Origin: Ectothiorhodospiraceae bacterium
Lineage (GTDB): Bacteria > Pseudomonadota > Gammaproteobacteria > Nitrococcales > Halorhodospiraceae
Length of the DNA: 35,783 nt
Assembly (NCBI GenBank): GCA_003552625.1
Contig: PUNM01000107.1
Location: 1-35,783, forward strand
Reading direction: 5' to 3'
The translations under genes and the position numbers were made by a program. The notes under the pieces were generated by a model that worked only from the letters and a program-made list of their open reading frames with translations, had not been told where the DNA came from and made no database searches. Positions within the stretch are counted from its first letter, which is position 1; every line of letters starts with the position of its first letter. Shown one piece after another: positions 9,372 through 18,493 of the stretch.

Positions 9372-10715
9372 TTGGGACGTCCGGGTGGTGTGACCGGGGC
9401 TCTCGGTGGGATGGGTAAGCTCACCGAGGTGCGCCAACGTCTGCTCTTTGTGCTGCTTGCACTGATCATTTATCGGATCGGTACCCACATTACGATACCG
9501 GGGGTCGATCCGGCAGCGCTCGAGCAGATGGTTGAGCAGCAGCGCGGCACCATCCTCGAGATGTTCAACATGTTTGCCGGCGGCGCGCTTGAGCGGCTGT
9601 CGATCTTTGCGCTTGGCGTTATGCCGTATATCTCGGCGGCGATCATCATGCAGTTGCTGACCGCCGTCGTACCGAGCCTGGAACGGTTGAAGAAAGAGGG
9701 CGAGGCCGGGCGCAGGAAGATAACGCAGTATACGCGCTACGGCACGCTTGGACTGGCTACGTTCCAGGGTATCGGGATCAGCATCGCGCTACAGGGGCAG
9801 GGCGTGGCTGCGACGCCGGGGCCCGCCTTCGTGTTGATCTCCACGATTACCCTGGCGACCGGCGTGATCTTTCTCATGTGGCTCGGCGAACAAATCACGG
9901 AGCGTGGTATCGGCAACGGTATCTCGATCATCATCTTCGCGGGTATCGTTGCGGGGCTGCCCGGTGCGCTTGGCGGGACGCTGGAGTTGCAGCGCAGCGG
10001 TGAGTTGGGCGCGGCCACAATATTGTTGCTGCTGATCATGGCGGCCGCGGTGACGGCGTTTATCGTGTTCATTGAGCGTGGTCAGCGGCGGATCACGGTG
10101 CAGTACGCCAAGCGCCAGCAAGGGCGCAAGATGTATGCGGCGCAGCAGAGCCACCTGCCTCTGAAACTCAATATGGCCGGTGTCATTCCGCCGATTTTCG
10201 CGTCGAGCATTATTCTCTTCCCGGCGACGGTCGGGCAGTGGTTCGGAGACGCGGAAGGGCTTGGCTTCATTGGGGATATCGCAGCGACTCTGTCGCCCGG
10301 TCAGCCGATCTACGTGGCACTGTACGCAGCGGCGATCATCTTCTTCTGTTTCTTCTACACCGCTCTGGTGTTCAACTCGCGGGATACCGCGGACAATCTG
10401 AAGAAGTCCGGCGCGTTCATCCCTGGGATTCGGCCGGGAGAGCAGACTGCCAAGTACATCGACCAAGTGATGAGCCGGCTCACGTTTGCGGGGGCACTGT
10501 ATATCACGGCGGTCTGCCTGATGCCGGAGTTCCTGATCCTTTACTGGAACGTTCCGTTCTACTTCGGCGGTACATCGCTGCTGATCAGCGTCATCGTGGT
10601 GATGGACTTTATGGCGCAACTGCAGTCCCACCTGGTTTCTCACCAGTACGAGCCGCTCATGAAGAAGGCCAACCTGAAGGGGCATACCCGTCCGGGTGGC
10701 GGGCTGCTGCGCTAA
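9372..10715 (+). CDS. secY: Protein translocase channel subunit SecY
   Basis: SecY forms the protein-conducting channel of the inner membrane with SecE and SecG. The 447-residue product (443 in E. coli) has ten predicted membrane segments. Hallmarks are [19 protein letters not shown] (TM2 plug region), [55 protein letters not shown] and [19 protein letters not shown] in the cytosolic SecA/ribosome-binding loops. The start is TTG, supported by an AGGAGG site 6 nt upstream. It closes the spc block before rpmJ. Confidence 0.96.
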   Translation: MGRPGGVTGALGGMGKLTEVRQRLLFVLLALIIYRIGTHITIPGVDPAALEQMVEQQRGTILEMFNMFAGGALERLSIFALGVMPYISAAIIMQLLTAVVPSLERLKKEGEAGRRKITQYTRYGTLGLATFQGIGISIALQGQGVAATPGPAFVLISTITLATGVIFLMWLGEQITERGIGNGISIIIFAGIVAGLPGALGGTLELQRSGELGAATILLLLIMAAAVTAFIVFIERGQRRITVQYAKRQQGRKMYAAQQSHLPLKLNMAGVIPPIFASSIILFPATVGQWFGDAEGLGFIGDIAATLSPGQPIYVALYAAAIIFFCFFYTALVFNSRDTADNLKKSGAFIPGIRPGEQTAKYIDQVMSRLTFAGALYITAVCLMPEFLILYWNVPFYFGGTSLLISVIVVMDFMAQLQSHLVSHQYEPLMKKANLKGHTRPGGGLLR

Positions 10716-10750
10716 GGGGGACGAATAACTGGCTGCGGGGTGGCGTCCGG

Positions 10751-10774
10751 GCGAAAGGACTGGTATCCTTTCGC
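10751..10774 (+). promoter_or_regulatory. Perfect hairpin between secY and rpmJ, with possible extended -10
   Basis: GCGAAAGGA (10751-10759) and TCCTTTCGC (10766-10774) form a perfect 9-bp stem around CTGGTA. There is no T-run, so it is not a normal terminator. The loop and right arm also read TGGTATCCT, a plausible extended -10 element for an alpha-operon promoter, although no good -35 is visible. The two readings may both be true or neither. Confidence 0.4.
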
Positions 10775-10828
10775 GCCTTCGGATCGCCCGTGAGCGGCCG
10801 CGCATAGTCGTGTTTTTGGAGAGAGACG

Positions 10829-10942
10829 ATGAAAGTCAGGGCATCGGTTAAGCGGATCTGCCGAAACTGCAAGATCGTTAAGCGGCGCGGCACCGTGCGG
10901 GTTATCTGCACGGAGGCGCGGCATAAGCAGCGCCAGGGCTGA
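10829..10942 (+). CDS. rpmJ: 50S ribosomal protein L36 (zinc-binding form)
   Basis: L36 is the smallest 50S protein. The 37-residue product [20 protein letters not shown] continues to a RHKQRQG end (38 residues in E. coli). Cys11, Cys14, Cys27 and His32 form the zinc ribbon of the C-plus form. A GGAGAGAG site precedes ATG 10829. It lies 113 nt after secY and 59 nt before rpsM. Confidence 0.95.
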   Translation: MKVRASVKRICRNCKIVKRRGTVRVICTEARHKQRQG

Positions 10943-11001
10943 CTGGAAGAGGCAGCCGCGCAGCGAAACCAACAAGCGCGTATCACGGGAGAGTAGGCCC
11001 C

Positions 11002-11361
11002 ATGGCCCGAATCGCAGGCATCAATATTCCGACACACAAACATGCGTGGGTCGCGCTGACCTCGATCTACGGGATCGGCCGCACCCGTGCCCTCAGCATT
11101 TGCGAGGCAGCCGGCGTCGCGCAGAACCGGCGCGTGCGTGACCTCGACGACAGCGAGATCGAGGCGCTCCGGCGCGAAGTCGGACAATACGTGATCGAGG
11201 GCGATCTGCGCCGCTCGGTCGCGATGGACATCAAGCGGCTGATGGATCTCGGATGCTACCGGGGAATGCGCCATCGGCGCGGGTTGACCGTGCGCGGTCA
11301 GCGGACCCAGACGAATGCTCGCACGCGGAAAGGTCCGAGGCGCGGTCCGGCCAGCCGATAA
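11002..11361 (+). CDS. rpsM: 30S ribosomal protein S13
   Basis: S13 forms the head-to-50S bridge B1 and contacts P-site tRNA. The 119-residue product (118 in E. coli) has [20 protein letters not shown], the helix-hairpin region [17 protein letters not shown] and the basic C-terminal tail [26 protein letters not shown] site precedes ATG 11002. It opens the alpha block, where E. coli S4 represses at an mRNA pseudoknot upstream of rpsM; I could not confirm such a fold here. Confidence 0.97.
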   Translation: MARIAGINIPTHKHAWVALTSIYGIGRTRALSICEAAGVAQNRRVRDLDDSEIEALRREVGQYVIEGDLRRSVAMDIKRLMDLGCYRGMRHRRGLTVRGQRTQTNARTRKGPRRGPASR

Positions 11362-11362
11362 A

Positions 11363-11396
11363 CCGCTGTCGCGGCGCGTAGCGAGATAAACAGCGG
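11363..11396 (+). promoter_or_regulatory. Hairpin in the rpsM-rpsK gap
   Basis: CCGCTGT (11363-11369) and ACAGCGG (11390-11396) are perfect inverted repeats, and an inner TCGC/GCGA pair can extend the stem. It begins right after the rpsM stop, inside a 62-nt gap that is long for this operon. No T-run follows. A role in RNA processing or S4 regulation is possible but not shown. Confidence 0.35.
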
Positions 11397-11423
11397 ATCG
11401 AACGTTTACGGGAAAAGAGACCT

Positions 11424-11819
11424 ATGGCGAAGGCAACAAGCCGCGGTGGCGGCAAAAAGAAGGTCAAGCGCACCGTTAGCGACGGCGTTGCGCACATCAA
11501 CGCGACATTCAACAACACCTTGATCACGATCACCGACCGGCAGGGTAACGCGCTCTCCTGGGCGAGTGCCGGTGGCAGCGGGTTCAAGGGGTCGCGCAAG
11601 AGCACGCCGTTCGCCGCACAGGTCGCGTCGGAGAATGCGGCGCGGGCAGCGCAGGACTATGGCCTCAAGAACCTCGAGGTGCGGGTCAAGGGGCCCGGGC
11701 CCGGTCGCGAGTCCGCAGTGCGCGCCCTGAATGCCGTTGGCTACCGCATCACGAACATCGCCGACGTCTCACCGATCCCGCATAACGGCTGCCGCCCGCC
11801 CAAGAAGCGGCGGGTCTGA
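11424..11819 (+). CDS. rpsK: 30S ribosomal protein S11
   Basis: S11 lines the platform and contacts mRNA at the E site. The 131-residue product (129 in E. coli) has [34 protein letters not shown] and the C-terminal signature ISPIP-like [18 protein letters not shown]. The HNG asparagine is the residue that forms isoaspartate in E. coli S11. An AAAAGAG region lies upstream. Confidence 0.97.
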   Translation: MAKATSRGGGKKKVKRTVSDGVAHINATFNNTLITITDRQGNALSWASAGGSGFKGSRKSTPFAAQVASENAARAAQDYGLKNLEVRVKGPGPGRESAVRALNAVGYRITNIADVSPIPHNGCRPPKKRRV

Positions 11820-11835
11820 GGAAGGAGCGCTCGCT

Positions 11836-12459
11836 ATGGCGAAATATATTGGTCCTAAGTGCAAACTGGCCCGTCGCGAGAAGACCGATCTCTTCCTCAA
11901 AAGCGGCGTCCGTTCCATCGACACGAAGTGCAAGCTCGAGCAGCCGCCTGGGCAGCACGGCCAGCGCCGCGGTGGCCGGATGTCCGATTATGGCCTGCAG
12001 CTGCGCGAAAAGCAGAAGGTACGCCGGATGTACGGCGTGATGGAGCGGCAGTTCCGAAACTACTACAAGGAAGCTTCGCGCAGGCGCGATGCGACCGGTA
12101 CGGCACTGCTGCAGCTTCTTGAGAGCCGTCTGGACAACGTCTGCTACCGCATGGGTTTCGGCAGCACCCGCGCAGAGGCGCGGCAGCTGGTGAACCACCG
12201 CGGCATCCTGGTCAACGGGCGGGTGGTGAACGTGCCGTCCTACCAGGTCAAGCCCGGAGACACGGTGTCGGTCAAGGAAAAGGCTAAGCAGCAGCTGCGC
12301 ATCCAGGCCGCGTTGGAGCTCGCGCAGCAGAACGGCTGGGTGCCGTGGGTTGAGGTCGACGCGAACAAGATGGAAGGGCTGTACAAGCAGGCGCCCGACC
12401 GGGCGGATCTGTCGCAAGAGATCAACGAGTCGCTGATCGTCGAGCTGTACTCGAAGTAA
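11836..12459 (+). CDS. rpsD: 30S ribosomal protein S4
   Basis: S4 initiates 30S assembly and regulates the alpha operon in E. coli. From ATG 11836 (after GAAGGAG) it is 207 residues (206 in E. coli): [40 protein letters not shown], then the S4 RNA-binding domain [20 protein letters not shown] (about 95-160), ending LIVELYSK. It lacks the zinc-finger cysteines seen in some S4 forms. The open frame extends upstream into rpsK, but those codons overlap S11 and are not S4. Confidence 0.96.
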   Translation: MAKYIGPKCKLARREKTDLFLKSGVRSIDTKCKLEQPPGQHGQRRGGRMSDYGLQLREKQKVRRMYGVMERQFRNYYKEASRRRDATGTALLQLLESRLDNVCYRMGFGSTRAEARQLVNHRGILVNGRVVNVPSYQVKPGDTVSVKEKAKQQLRIQAALELAQQNGWVPWVEVDANKMEGLYKQAPDRADLSQEINESLIVELYSK

Positions 12460-12484
12460 CAACCCCAACTGCAAGGTGTCGTCC

Positions 12485-13483
12485 ATGAAGGGGTACCTAA
12501 AGGATTTCCTCAAGCCGCGCTCGGTCGAGATCGAGCCGGTCTCCGAAGCGCGTGCGAAGGTGGTGCTTGAGCCGCTGGAGCGCGGGTTCGGGCACACGCT
12601 CGGGAATGCGCTGCGCCGCCTGCTGCTCTCCTCCATGCCCGGGACTGCGGTCACCGAGGTGGAGATCGAGGGCGTGCAGCACGAGTACACAGCGGTGGAG
12701 GGTGTCCACGAAGATACCGTCGATATCCTTCTGAATCTCAAGGATCTGGCGGTGCGCCTTAACGAGCGTGATTCAGTGACGCTGAAGTTGCACAAGCAGG
12801 GTCCGGGGGTCGTCACCGCCGCCGATATTCAGACGGATCACGATGTGGAAATCAAAAACCCGGATCTCCACATCGCGACGATCACGCACGAGCAGGCGTT
12901 CAACGCGTCGCTCAAGATCGAGCGCGGACGTGGTTATCTGCCCGTAACCGCTCGTCAGGAGGAGGACACCCGGACCATCGGCCATCTGGCGCTGGACGCC
13001 AGCTTCAGCCCGGTTCGTCGCGTCTCGTACGCGGTCGAAAGCGCTCGGGTCGAGCAGCGGACCGACCTCGACAAGCTCGTGCTTGATGTTGAGACGAACG
13101 GTGTGGTGACGCCGGAGGAAGCGGTTAAGTTCGCGTCGGCTCTGTTACAGGATCAGCTGTCGGTGTTCGTTGAACTCGAGGGAGGTCTGCTCGAGGGGGC
13201 CGAAGAACAAGAGGAGCCGGAGATTGACCCGATGCTCCTGCGGCCAATCGATGACCTGGAGCTGACCGTGCGGTCCGCGAACTGCCTCAAGGCGGAGAGC
13301 ATCCACTACGTGGGCGACCTGGTCCAGCGGACCGAGGTGGAGCTTCTGAAGACGCCGAATCTGGGCAAGAAGTCCCTGAACGAGATCAAGGACACGCTCG
13401 CCGAGCACGGGCTGTCGCTGGGCATGCGCCTGGATAACTGGCCGCCGCCGTCCCTTGGCGATCGGGCCCGAATTGCCGGCTAA
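12485..13483 (+). CDS. rpoA: RNA polymerase alpha subunit
   Basis: RpoA dimerises to nucleate RNA polymerase and its C-terminal domain binds UP elements and activators. From ATG 12485 the protein is 332 residues (329 in E. coli). The N-domain has [20 protein letters not shown] and [18 protein letters not shown]; the C-domain has [20 protein letters not shown] and [22 protein letters not shown] at 12476 is in frame, but AAGGTG sits 6 nt before the ATG and serves as its ribosome-binding site. Confidence 0.96.
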   Translation: MKGYLKDFLKPRSVEIEPVSEARAKVVLEPLERGFGHTLGNALRRLLLSSMPGTAVTEVEIEGVQHEYTAVEGVHEDTVDILLNLKDLAVRLNERDSVTLKLHKQGPGVVTAADIQTDHDVEIKNPDLHIATITHEQAFNASLKIERGRGYLPVTARQEEDTRTIGHLALDASFSPVRRVSYAVESARVEQRTDLDKLVLDVETNGVVTPEEAVKFASALLQDQLSVFVELEGGLLEGAEEQEEPEIDPMLLRPIDDLELTVRSANCLKAESIHYVGDLVQRTEVELLKTPNLGKKSLNEIKDTLAEHGLSLGMRLDNWPPPSLGDRARIAG

Positions 13484-13504
13484 ACTAGTCAAAGGATCAA
13501 CGTC

Positions 13505-13921
13505 ATGCGCCATCGTAAAGCCGGACGACATTTCAATCGTACGAACTCGCACCGCAAGGCGATGTTCAAAAACCTCGCTGCGGCGCTTTTCCGCGAGGAA
13601 GAGATCCGCACGACCGTGCCCAAGGCGAAAGAGTTGCGCCGGGTCGCGGAGCCGCTGATCACGCTTGCGAAAGAGGACACCACGGCGAACCGTCGCCTTG
13701 CGTTTGCGCGCCTGCGCGACAAGGAAATGGTTACGAAGCTCTTCGAAGAGCTTGGGCCGCACTTCAAGGAGCGCCCGGGCGGGTACATGCGCGTCCTGCG
13801 TTGCGGCTACCGGCACGGTGACGGGGCGGCCATGGCCCTGGTCCAGCTCGTTGACCGGGAAGAGGCCATCGCCGCCCGGCGTGGCGATGAGGAAGAAGCC
13901 GAGGTCGAGGCTACGGCCTAA
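13505..13921 (+). CDS. rplQ: 50S ribosomal protein L17
   Basis: L17 lies near the tunnel exit. The 138-residue product (127 in E. coli) begins [20 protein letters not shown] and has [21 protein letters not shown] and [20 protein letters not shown]. The extra length is an acidic tail ([11 protein letters not shown]), common in proteins of salt-tolerant bacteria. AAAGGA precedes the ATG. The SAM hydrolase gene starts 4 nt after its stop. Confidence 0.97.
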   Translation: MRHRKAGRHFNRTNSHRKAMFKNLAAALFREEEIRTTVPKAKELRRVAEPLITLAKEDTTANRRLAFARLRDKEMVTKLFEELGPHFKERPGGYMRVLRCGYRHGDGAAMALVQLVDREEAIAARRGDEEEAEVEATA

Positions 13922-13925
13922 GCCC

Positions 13926-14726
13926 GTGGACGCCGGAGCAGCCACCAAAGCGGGCTCCGGCGTCGTCTTTCTGTTTACCGACTACTCGCTTTCCGGCCCG
14001 TACGTGGGCCAACTCCACGGGGCGTTGCACAGCACTACCGGCGGGGCGGTTCGGTGTATCGACCTGATGCACGATGTCCCGGCTTATCAAACCCGGGCGG
14101 GCGCATACCTGCTCGCGGCAGTACTCCCCTATCTCCCTTCATCGGCTACGGTTCTCGCGGTGGTCGACCCCGGCGTCGGCACGTCCCGGGACGGGCTGGT
14201 TGTCGAACTCGGTGGCGGCCAGTGGCTTGTCGGCCCCGATAACGGATTGCTGGCCGTCGCGGCGTCGCGGGTGAGTGATGCTCGGGTTTGGGTACTGCCG
14301 GAGCCAGAACCGGGGGTATCTGCGACATTCCACGGTCGGGACTGGTTCGCGCCTGCGGCCGCGAGGGTCGCGGCGACCGGGGAGCCGCCTCGCGGGTGCC
14401 GGGAGACCGGAGAATGGGTTGGAAGGGGCTGGCCAGAGGATCACGATGGTATCGTCTACGAGGATGGCTACGGGAATCTCATAAGCGGGCGCCGCGCCGG
14501 GACGGTGCCGTCGGCGGCGACGCTGCTGTTCGCGGGCCAGGAAATCCCCTGGGGGCGGAAGTTTGCCGACGTACCGCCGGGGAGGCCGCTCTGGTACGCC
14601 AATTCCCTGGGGCTGGTGGAGATTGCGGTGAATCAGGGCGCAGCGGCGAGCCTCCTGGGACGAGGGGTTGGCGAGCCGCTTGACTGGCGCATCGGTGGGT
14701 CGTCGGTGGACTTAGGACGGGTCTGA
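13926..14726 (+). CDS. S-adenosyl-L-methionine hydrolase (adenosine-forming), DUF62 family
   Basis: Family members split SAM with an activated water into adenosine and methionine; relatives are fluorinases and chlorinases. The 266-residue product has [20 protein letters not shown] (15-34), [11 protein letters not shown] (80-90) and VGPDNGLL (102-109). The Asp-Arg-His triad of characterised hydrolases can be placed at Asp81, Arg88 and His136. The usual C-terminal domain ends [15 protein letters not shown]. The start is GTG 13926, 4 nt after rplQ and without a clear ribosome-binding site, so it is probably translated by coupling from the ribosomal transcript. The hydroxide (not halide) activity is inferred from the family. 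Confidence 0.88.
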   Translation: MDAGAATKAGSGVVFLFTDYSLSGPYVGQLHGALHSTTGGAVRCIDLMHDVPAYQTRAGAYLLAAVLPYLPSSATVLAVVDPGVGTSRDGLVVELGGGQWLVGPDNGLLAVAASRVSDARVWVLPEPEPGVSATFHGRDWFAPAAARVAATGEPPRGCRETGEWVGRGWPEDHDGIVYEDGYGNLISGRRAGTVPSAATLLFAGQEIPWGRKFADVPPGRPLWYANSLGLVEIAVNQGAAASLLGRGVGEPLDWRIGGSSVDLGRV

Positions 14727-14738
14727 GACCGCGCTGGT

Positions 14739-14744
14739 ACAATT
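14739..14744 (+). promoter_or_regulatory. Candidate extended -10 promoter element for mdh
   Basis: TACAAT is preceded by TGG at the correct place for an extended -10 (TGNTACAAT), about 50 nt before the mdh ATG and just downstream of the SAM hydrolase gene. No good -35 is present at 17 nt, which extended -10 promoters can tolerate. It suggests that mdh can be transcribed separately from the ribosomal operon. Confidence 0.4.
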
Positions 14745-14796
14745 TTGGCGCAGTCGGGTGCAGCGCCCCCGGCAGAATGATCAGAAGGAGAGAGCC

Positions 14797-15777
14797 ATGA
14801 AAGCACCAGTCCGCGTATCGGTGACCGGCGCCGCCGGCCAGATCGGTTACAGCCTGCTGTTCCGTATCGCCTCCGGAGAAATGTTGGGCAAGGATCAGCC
14901 GGTGATCCTCCAGCTGCTTGAGATTCCGCAGGCCCAGGACGCCCTTCAAGGGGTGGTCATGGAGATAGAAGATTGCGCGTTCCCGCTGTTGGCAGGTATC
15001 TCGGCTTCGGACCGAGCCGAAGAAGCATTCGCCAACGCCGATTACGTCCTTCTTGTGGGGGCCAAGCCCCGCGGACCCGGTATGGAGCGCAAGGATCTGC
15101 TCGAGGCGAACGCAGCCATCTTTTCGGCGCAGGGGCAAGCGTTGAACGCCGTCGCCAATCGAAGTGTGAAAGTGCTGGCCGTTGGCAACCCCGCGAATAC
15201 CAATGCACTGATTACCCAGCGCAATGCGCCCGATCTGAGTCCGCGCCAGTTCACCGCAATGACCCGCCTGGACCATAACCGCGCGCTGGCGCAGCTATCG
15301 AATAAGGTCGGCTGCCATACCACGGAGATTCACAACCTCGCCGTGTGGGGCAATCACTCGGCGACCCAGTACCCAGACATCAGCCACTGCACGATCCAGG
15401 GGCGCGCTGCGAAGGAGATGGTGGATCAGGAGTGGGTCCGGGACGATTTCATCCCCACGGTGCAGCAGCGGGGTGCGGCGATCATTCAGGCGCGTGGTGC
15501 TTCGAGCGCGGCATCGGCCGCGAGTGCTGCCATCGACCATATGCGCGACTGGGCGCTAGGCACCGCGCCGGGGGAGTGGACGAGCATGGCGATCCCGTCG
15601 GATGGCAGCTATAGCATTCCGGAGGGGCTCATCTATTCGTTCCCGGTGACCTGCAGTGGCGGCGATTATCAGATCGTTCAGGGGCTGGAGATCGATGCAT
15701 TCAGCCGGGAACGCATGGACGCCACGGCCCAGGAACTGGATGAGGAGCGCGAGGCGGTCAAGCACCTGCTGCCGTAA
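14797..15777 (+). CDS. mdh: Malate dehydrogenase (NAD-dependent, cytosolic-type)
   Basis: The enzyme interconverts malate and oxaloacetate in the TCA cycle. The 326-residue product has the NAD-binding [20 protein letters not shown] (9-28) and catalytic pieces [12 protein letters not shown] (Asp/Arg) and [11 protein letters not shown] (active-site His). The GAAGQI motif and length match the 326-329-residue MDH of many beta- and gammaproteobacteria, not the 312-residue E. coli type. ATG 14797 follows AGAAGGAGAG; an in-frame upstream GTG adds an unconserved 13-residue leader. It is followed after 27 nt by a second malate/tartrate-class dehydrogenase. Confidence 0.95.
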   Translation: MKAPVRVSVTGAAGQIGYSLLFRIASGEMLGKDQPVILQLLEIPQAQDALQGVVMEIEDCAFPLLAGISASDRAEEAFANADYVLLVGAKPRGPGMERKDLLEANAAIFSAQGQALNAVANRSVKVLAVGNPANTNALITQRNAPDLSPRQFTAMTRLDHNRALAQLSNKVGCHTTEIHNLAVWGNHSATQYPDISHCTIQGRAAKEMVDQEWVRDDFIPTVQQRGAAIIQARGASSAASAASAAIDHMRDWALGTAPGEWTSMAIPSDGSYSIPEGLIYSFPVTCSGGDYQIVQGLEIDAFSRERMDATAQELDEEREAVKHLLP

Positions 15778-15804
15778 GCGCTGACATCGGACCGGGAGAG
15801 CCTT

Positions 15805-16968
15805 ATGGGACAAACCGAGCGCGCCTGGCGCATTGCTTTGATGCCCGGCGACGGGATCGGGCCGGAGGTGATGGCCGCTACGCGCCAGGTCCTGGAGGCT
15901 CTTCCGGAGCCAGCGCTTGATCTGGTGGAACTGGAGTGGCCGAGCCACGCGTGGCACCGCCGACACGGGACCATGATGCCCGAGGATTGGACGGACCGGG
16001 TATCCGCTTTTGATGCCCTTCTTCTCGGTGCGCTCGGGGACCCTGGGCCGGCCAGTGACCCTGGCCGCTACCTGCTGCCGGACGGCGTCTCGTTGGCTCC
16101 CCTGCTGCAATTGCGCAAGGGGCTGGACCTCTGGGCCTGCGAAAGGCCGGCGTCACCGCTGCCGGGGGCACCGCAGTACCTGGCCGATCAACGTGCGCTC
16201 GAGACCGACATGCTGGTCATCCGCGAGAACAGCGAGGGCGAGTACGTCGACCAGGGCGGGAGGCTGGCTCCTGGGACGCCCCGTGAGACGGCGACCCAGC
16301 TCGAGGTTTTCACGCGTGCCGGCACAGAGCGGATCATTCGGCACGCATTCGAGCGAGCGGAGCAGCGCCGGCGTGAGCGCGTTGCCGGATTGCGTGCGCC
16401 CCGCGCCGCCGCCGCCGGTGGTTATGATGCGGCGGTCTGTGTCGTGACCAAGCGTAACGCCGTGCAGTACGCGGGGGAGCTCTGGAGCGACGTCTTCGCC
16501 GAGGTGGCTGCGGAATACCCAGCAGTGCATACCCACCACGAGCTCATTGACGCCTGCTGCATGAAGTTTGTCACCCAGCCCTGGCAGTTCGATGTCGTGG
16601 TCGCCAGCAATCTGCACGGGGATATCCTCACCGATCTCGCGGCGGTTCTCGCTGGCGGCATGGGGGTGGCGCCTTCGGCGAACGTCAATCCCTCGGATCG
16701 CAGCGTGCCGGCGTTGTTCGAGCCCACACACGGCAGCGCACCGGACATCGCCGGCCAGGATCGAGCCCACCCGGCGGCGATGATGCTTACGGCAGCGGCA
16801 ATGCTCGAGTGGCTCGGGGCCGATGATGCGCAGGCCGCATCTGCGGCGGTGGAGGTTCGTGAGGCAGTGGCGGCCGAGATGCTGCAGTACGGTATGGAGG
16901 GGCGGACCTGCTCGCAGGTGGGAACGTCGGTTTGTGAACGCATCCGAAGCTCTGTACGCCGGGGCTAG
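15805..16968 (+). CDS. Beta-decarboxylating dehydrogenase of the tartrate/D-malate type
   Basis: The 387-residue product belongs to the isocitrate/isopropylmalate dehydrogenase superfamily. It has PGDGIGPEV (14-22), RENSEGEY (140-147), Lys216 in VTKRN, and the metal-binding Asp249, Asp273 and Asp277 (SNLHGDILTDL). The HGTMMPEDW and FDALLLGALGDP stretches resemble D-malate/tartrate dehydrogenase (DmlA/TtuC) more than LeuB or Icd. Activity on D-malate or tartrate is therefore likely but not certain. Oddity: an Arg- then Ala-rich insert at about 187-207 that the DmlA family lacks. It lies directly after mdh, consistent with C4-dicarboxylate metabolism. Confidence 0.8.
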   Translation: MGQTERAWRIALMPGDGIGPEVMAATRQVLEALPEPALDLVELEWPSHAWHRRHGTMMPEDWTDRVSAFDALLLGALGDPGPASDPGRYLLPDGVSLAPLLQLRKGLDLWACERPASPLPGAPQYLADQRALETDMLVIRENSEGEYVDQGGRLAPGTPRETATQLEVFTRAGTERIIRHAFERAEQRRRERVAGLRAPRAAAAGGYDAAVCVVTKRNAVQYAGELWSDVFAEVAAEYPAVHTHHELIDACCMKFVTQPWQFDVVVASNLHGDILTDLAAVLAGGMGVAPSANVNPSDRSVPALFEPTHGSAPDIAGQDRAHPAAMMLTAAAMLEWLGADDAQAASAAVEVREAVAAEMLQYGMEGRTCSQVGTSVCERIRSSVRRG

Positions 16969-16977
16969 GAGGGCGCG

Positions 16978-18429
16978 ATGCGTGTGGAAGTCCTCGGGGC
17001 AGCGCGGCAAGTCACCGGCTCCTGCCTGCTCATCCACTGCGGCGGCCGCCGGTTGCTTGTCGATTGCGGGATGATTCAAGGGGGAGGCAAGCAGGAGGCG
17101 CGCAATCGCGAGCCGTTCCCCTTTGAGGCATCTGATATCGACGCCGTGGTCCTCACCCATGCCCATCTTGACCACAGCGGCCGTTTGCCCCTCCTGATCC
17201 GGAGTGGCTACCAGGGGCCCATCCACACCCACCGGGCTGGTGCTGCCCTGTGTGACATTCTACTGCGCGATGCGGCCTTCCTCGCCGAGCGGGATGCTGC
17301 CATCGAGAACAAGAAGCGGCGCCGACGCCATGACGATCCCGTCGAACCAACCTATACCGTAGCGGATGCCGAGGCGGCCATTGAGGCTCTGGTTGGCCAC
17401 GAGTACGACCAGGCCTGGCAGCCGTTCCCCGGCATAACCGTTTGCCTGCGGGACGCGGGCCATATCCTTGGATCGGCGATTCTGGAGATCTGGCTTGAGG
17501 AAGGCGGCGAGCGGCGTAAGGTGGTGGTCTCCGGCGACCTCGGGCACCCTGGTGCACCGATCCTACGTGACCCCAAGCGCGTAGAGGAAGCGGATCTGCT
17601 GATCATGGAGAGCACCTACGGGGACCGGGAACACCGCTCATGGGACGAGACTTGGGCGGAGCTCGGTGAGATCTTCAGCAGCGCCCGCGCGCAAAGCGGG
17701 AATATCCTTGTCCCGGCCTTCGCCGTCGGACGGACCCAGGAGCTTCTCTATATCCTGGCGCGACACTACGAGGAGTGGGGTGTCGGTGACTGGAGTCTTT
17801 TTCTGGACAGCCCGATGGCGATCGAGGCAACGGAGGTCTACCGCCGCTTTCCGGAACTGTATGATCAGGAAACAGCGGACTTTTACGCCGCACCGGAAAA
17901 CCACCCCTTCCGGCTTCCAAATCTCCGCCTGACCCCCAGTGCCGAAGACTCCATGGCGATCAATCGGGTCCAGTCGGGCGCGATGGTCATCGCCGGCTCC
18001 GGCATGTGCAACGGCGGCCGGATTCGCCACCACTTCAAACACAACCTCTGGCGGCAAAACTGCCATGTCATCATGGTTGGGTTTCAGGCCCAGGGTACGC
18101 CGGGTCGGGCCCTCGTCGACGGGGCGCGGGAGCTGACACTTTGGGGCGAGCCCGTCCGTGTGGGCGCCAGGATTCATACCGTGGGTGGCCTGTCGGCCCA
18201 CGCGGGTCGGTCGCAACTCATCCGCTGGGCCGAGCACTTTCGTACGGATCCGGTCATCGCCCTTGTTCACGGAGAAGCCGCAGCGATGGACAGCCTCGCC
18301 GAGGGGCTCCGCGGTTCCGGTCACCAGGTCCTGACGCCGGAGGAGGGCGAGTGCCTGGATCTCCGCCAATGGCCCGGGCGCTCGGCAGCATCCCCCGCAG
18401 GGTCGGGCAGCGAAGCACCGGGGGGGTAA
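16978..18429 (+). CDS. Metallo-beta-lactamase fold protein with beta-CASP domain
   Basis: Members of this family act as nucleases on RNA (CPSF73-like bacterial proteins). The 483-residue product has the zinc motif HAHLDHSG (61-68), His162 in DAGHILGSA, Asp187 in SGDLGHPG and ESTYGDREH (211-219, beta-CASP motif A). GSGMCNGGRIRHH, VGFQAQGTPGR, LSAHAGRSQL and the late LVHGE His complete the active-site set, so it looks catalytically intact. ATG 16978 follows AGGAGGG. Nine nt separate it from the preceding dehydrogenase, implying one operon, but its substrate is unknown. A short Ser/Gly/Ala tail ends the protein. Confidence 0.85.
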   Translation: MRVEVLGAARQVTGSCLLIHCGGRRLLVDCGMIQGGGKQEARNREPFPFEASDIDAVVLTHAHLDHSGRLPLLIRSGYQGPIHTHRAGAALCDILLRDAAFLAERDAAIENKKRRRRHDDPVEPTYTVADAEAAIEALVGHEYDQAWQPFPGITVCLRDAGHILGSAILEIWLEEGGERRKVVVSGDLGHPGAPILRDPKRVEEADLLIMESTYGDREHRSWDETWAELGEIFSSARAQSGNILVPAFAVGRTQELLYILARHYEEWGVGDWSLFLDSPMAIEATEVYRRFPELYDQETADFYAAPENHPFRLPNLRLTPSAEDSMAINRVQSGAMVIAGSGMCNGGRIRHHFKHNLWRQNCHVIMVGFQAQGTPGRALVDGARELTLWGEPVRVGARIHTVGGLSAHAGRSQLIRWAEHFRTDPVIALVHGEAAAMDSLAEGLRGSGHQVLTPEEGECLDLRQWPGRSAASPAGSGSEAPGG

Positions 18430-18493
18430 CCCGAGGGTGATAAACTAACGCCGAAGCGAGCGGCCGAGATCGGCCCAGGGAGGACTAGACCTC

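Noticed and set aside
18462-18475. Palindrome GGCCGAGATCGGCC before the aminotransferase gene
   Set aside because: The 2-nt centre is too small for a good RNA loop and no T-run follows; a TAAACT -10-like word nearby has no -35. Not enough to call a site.
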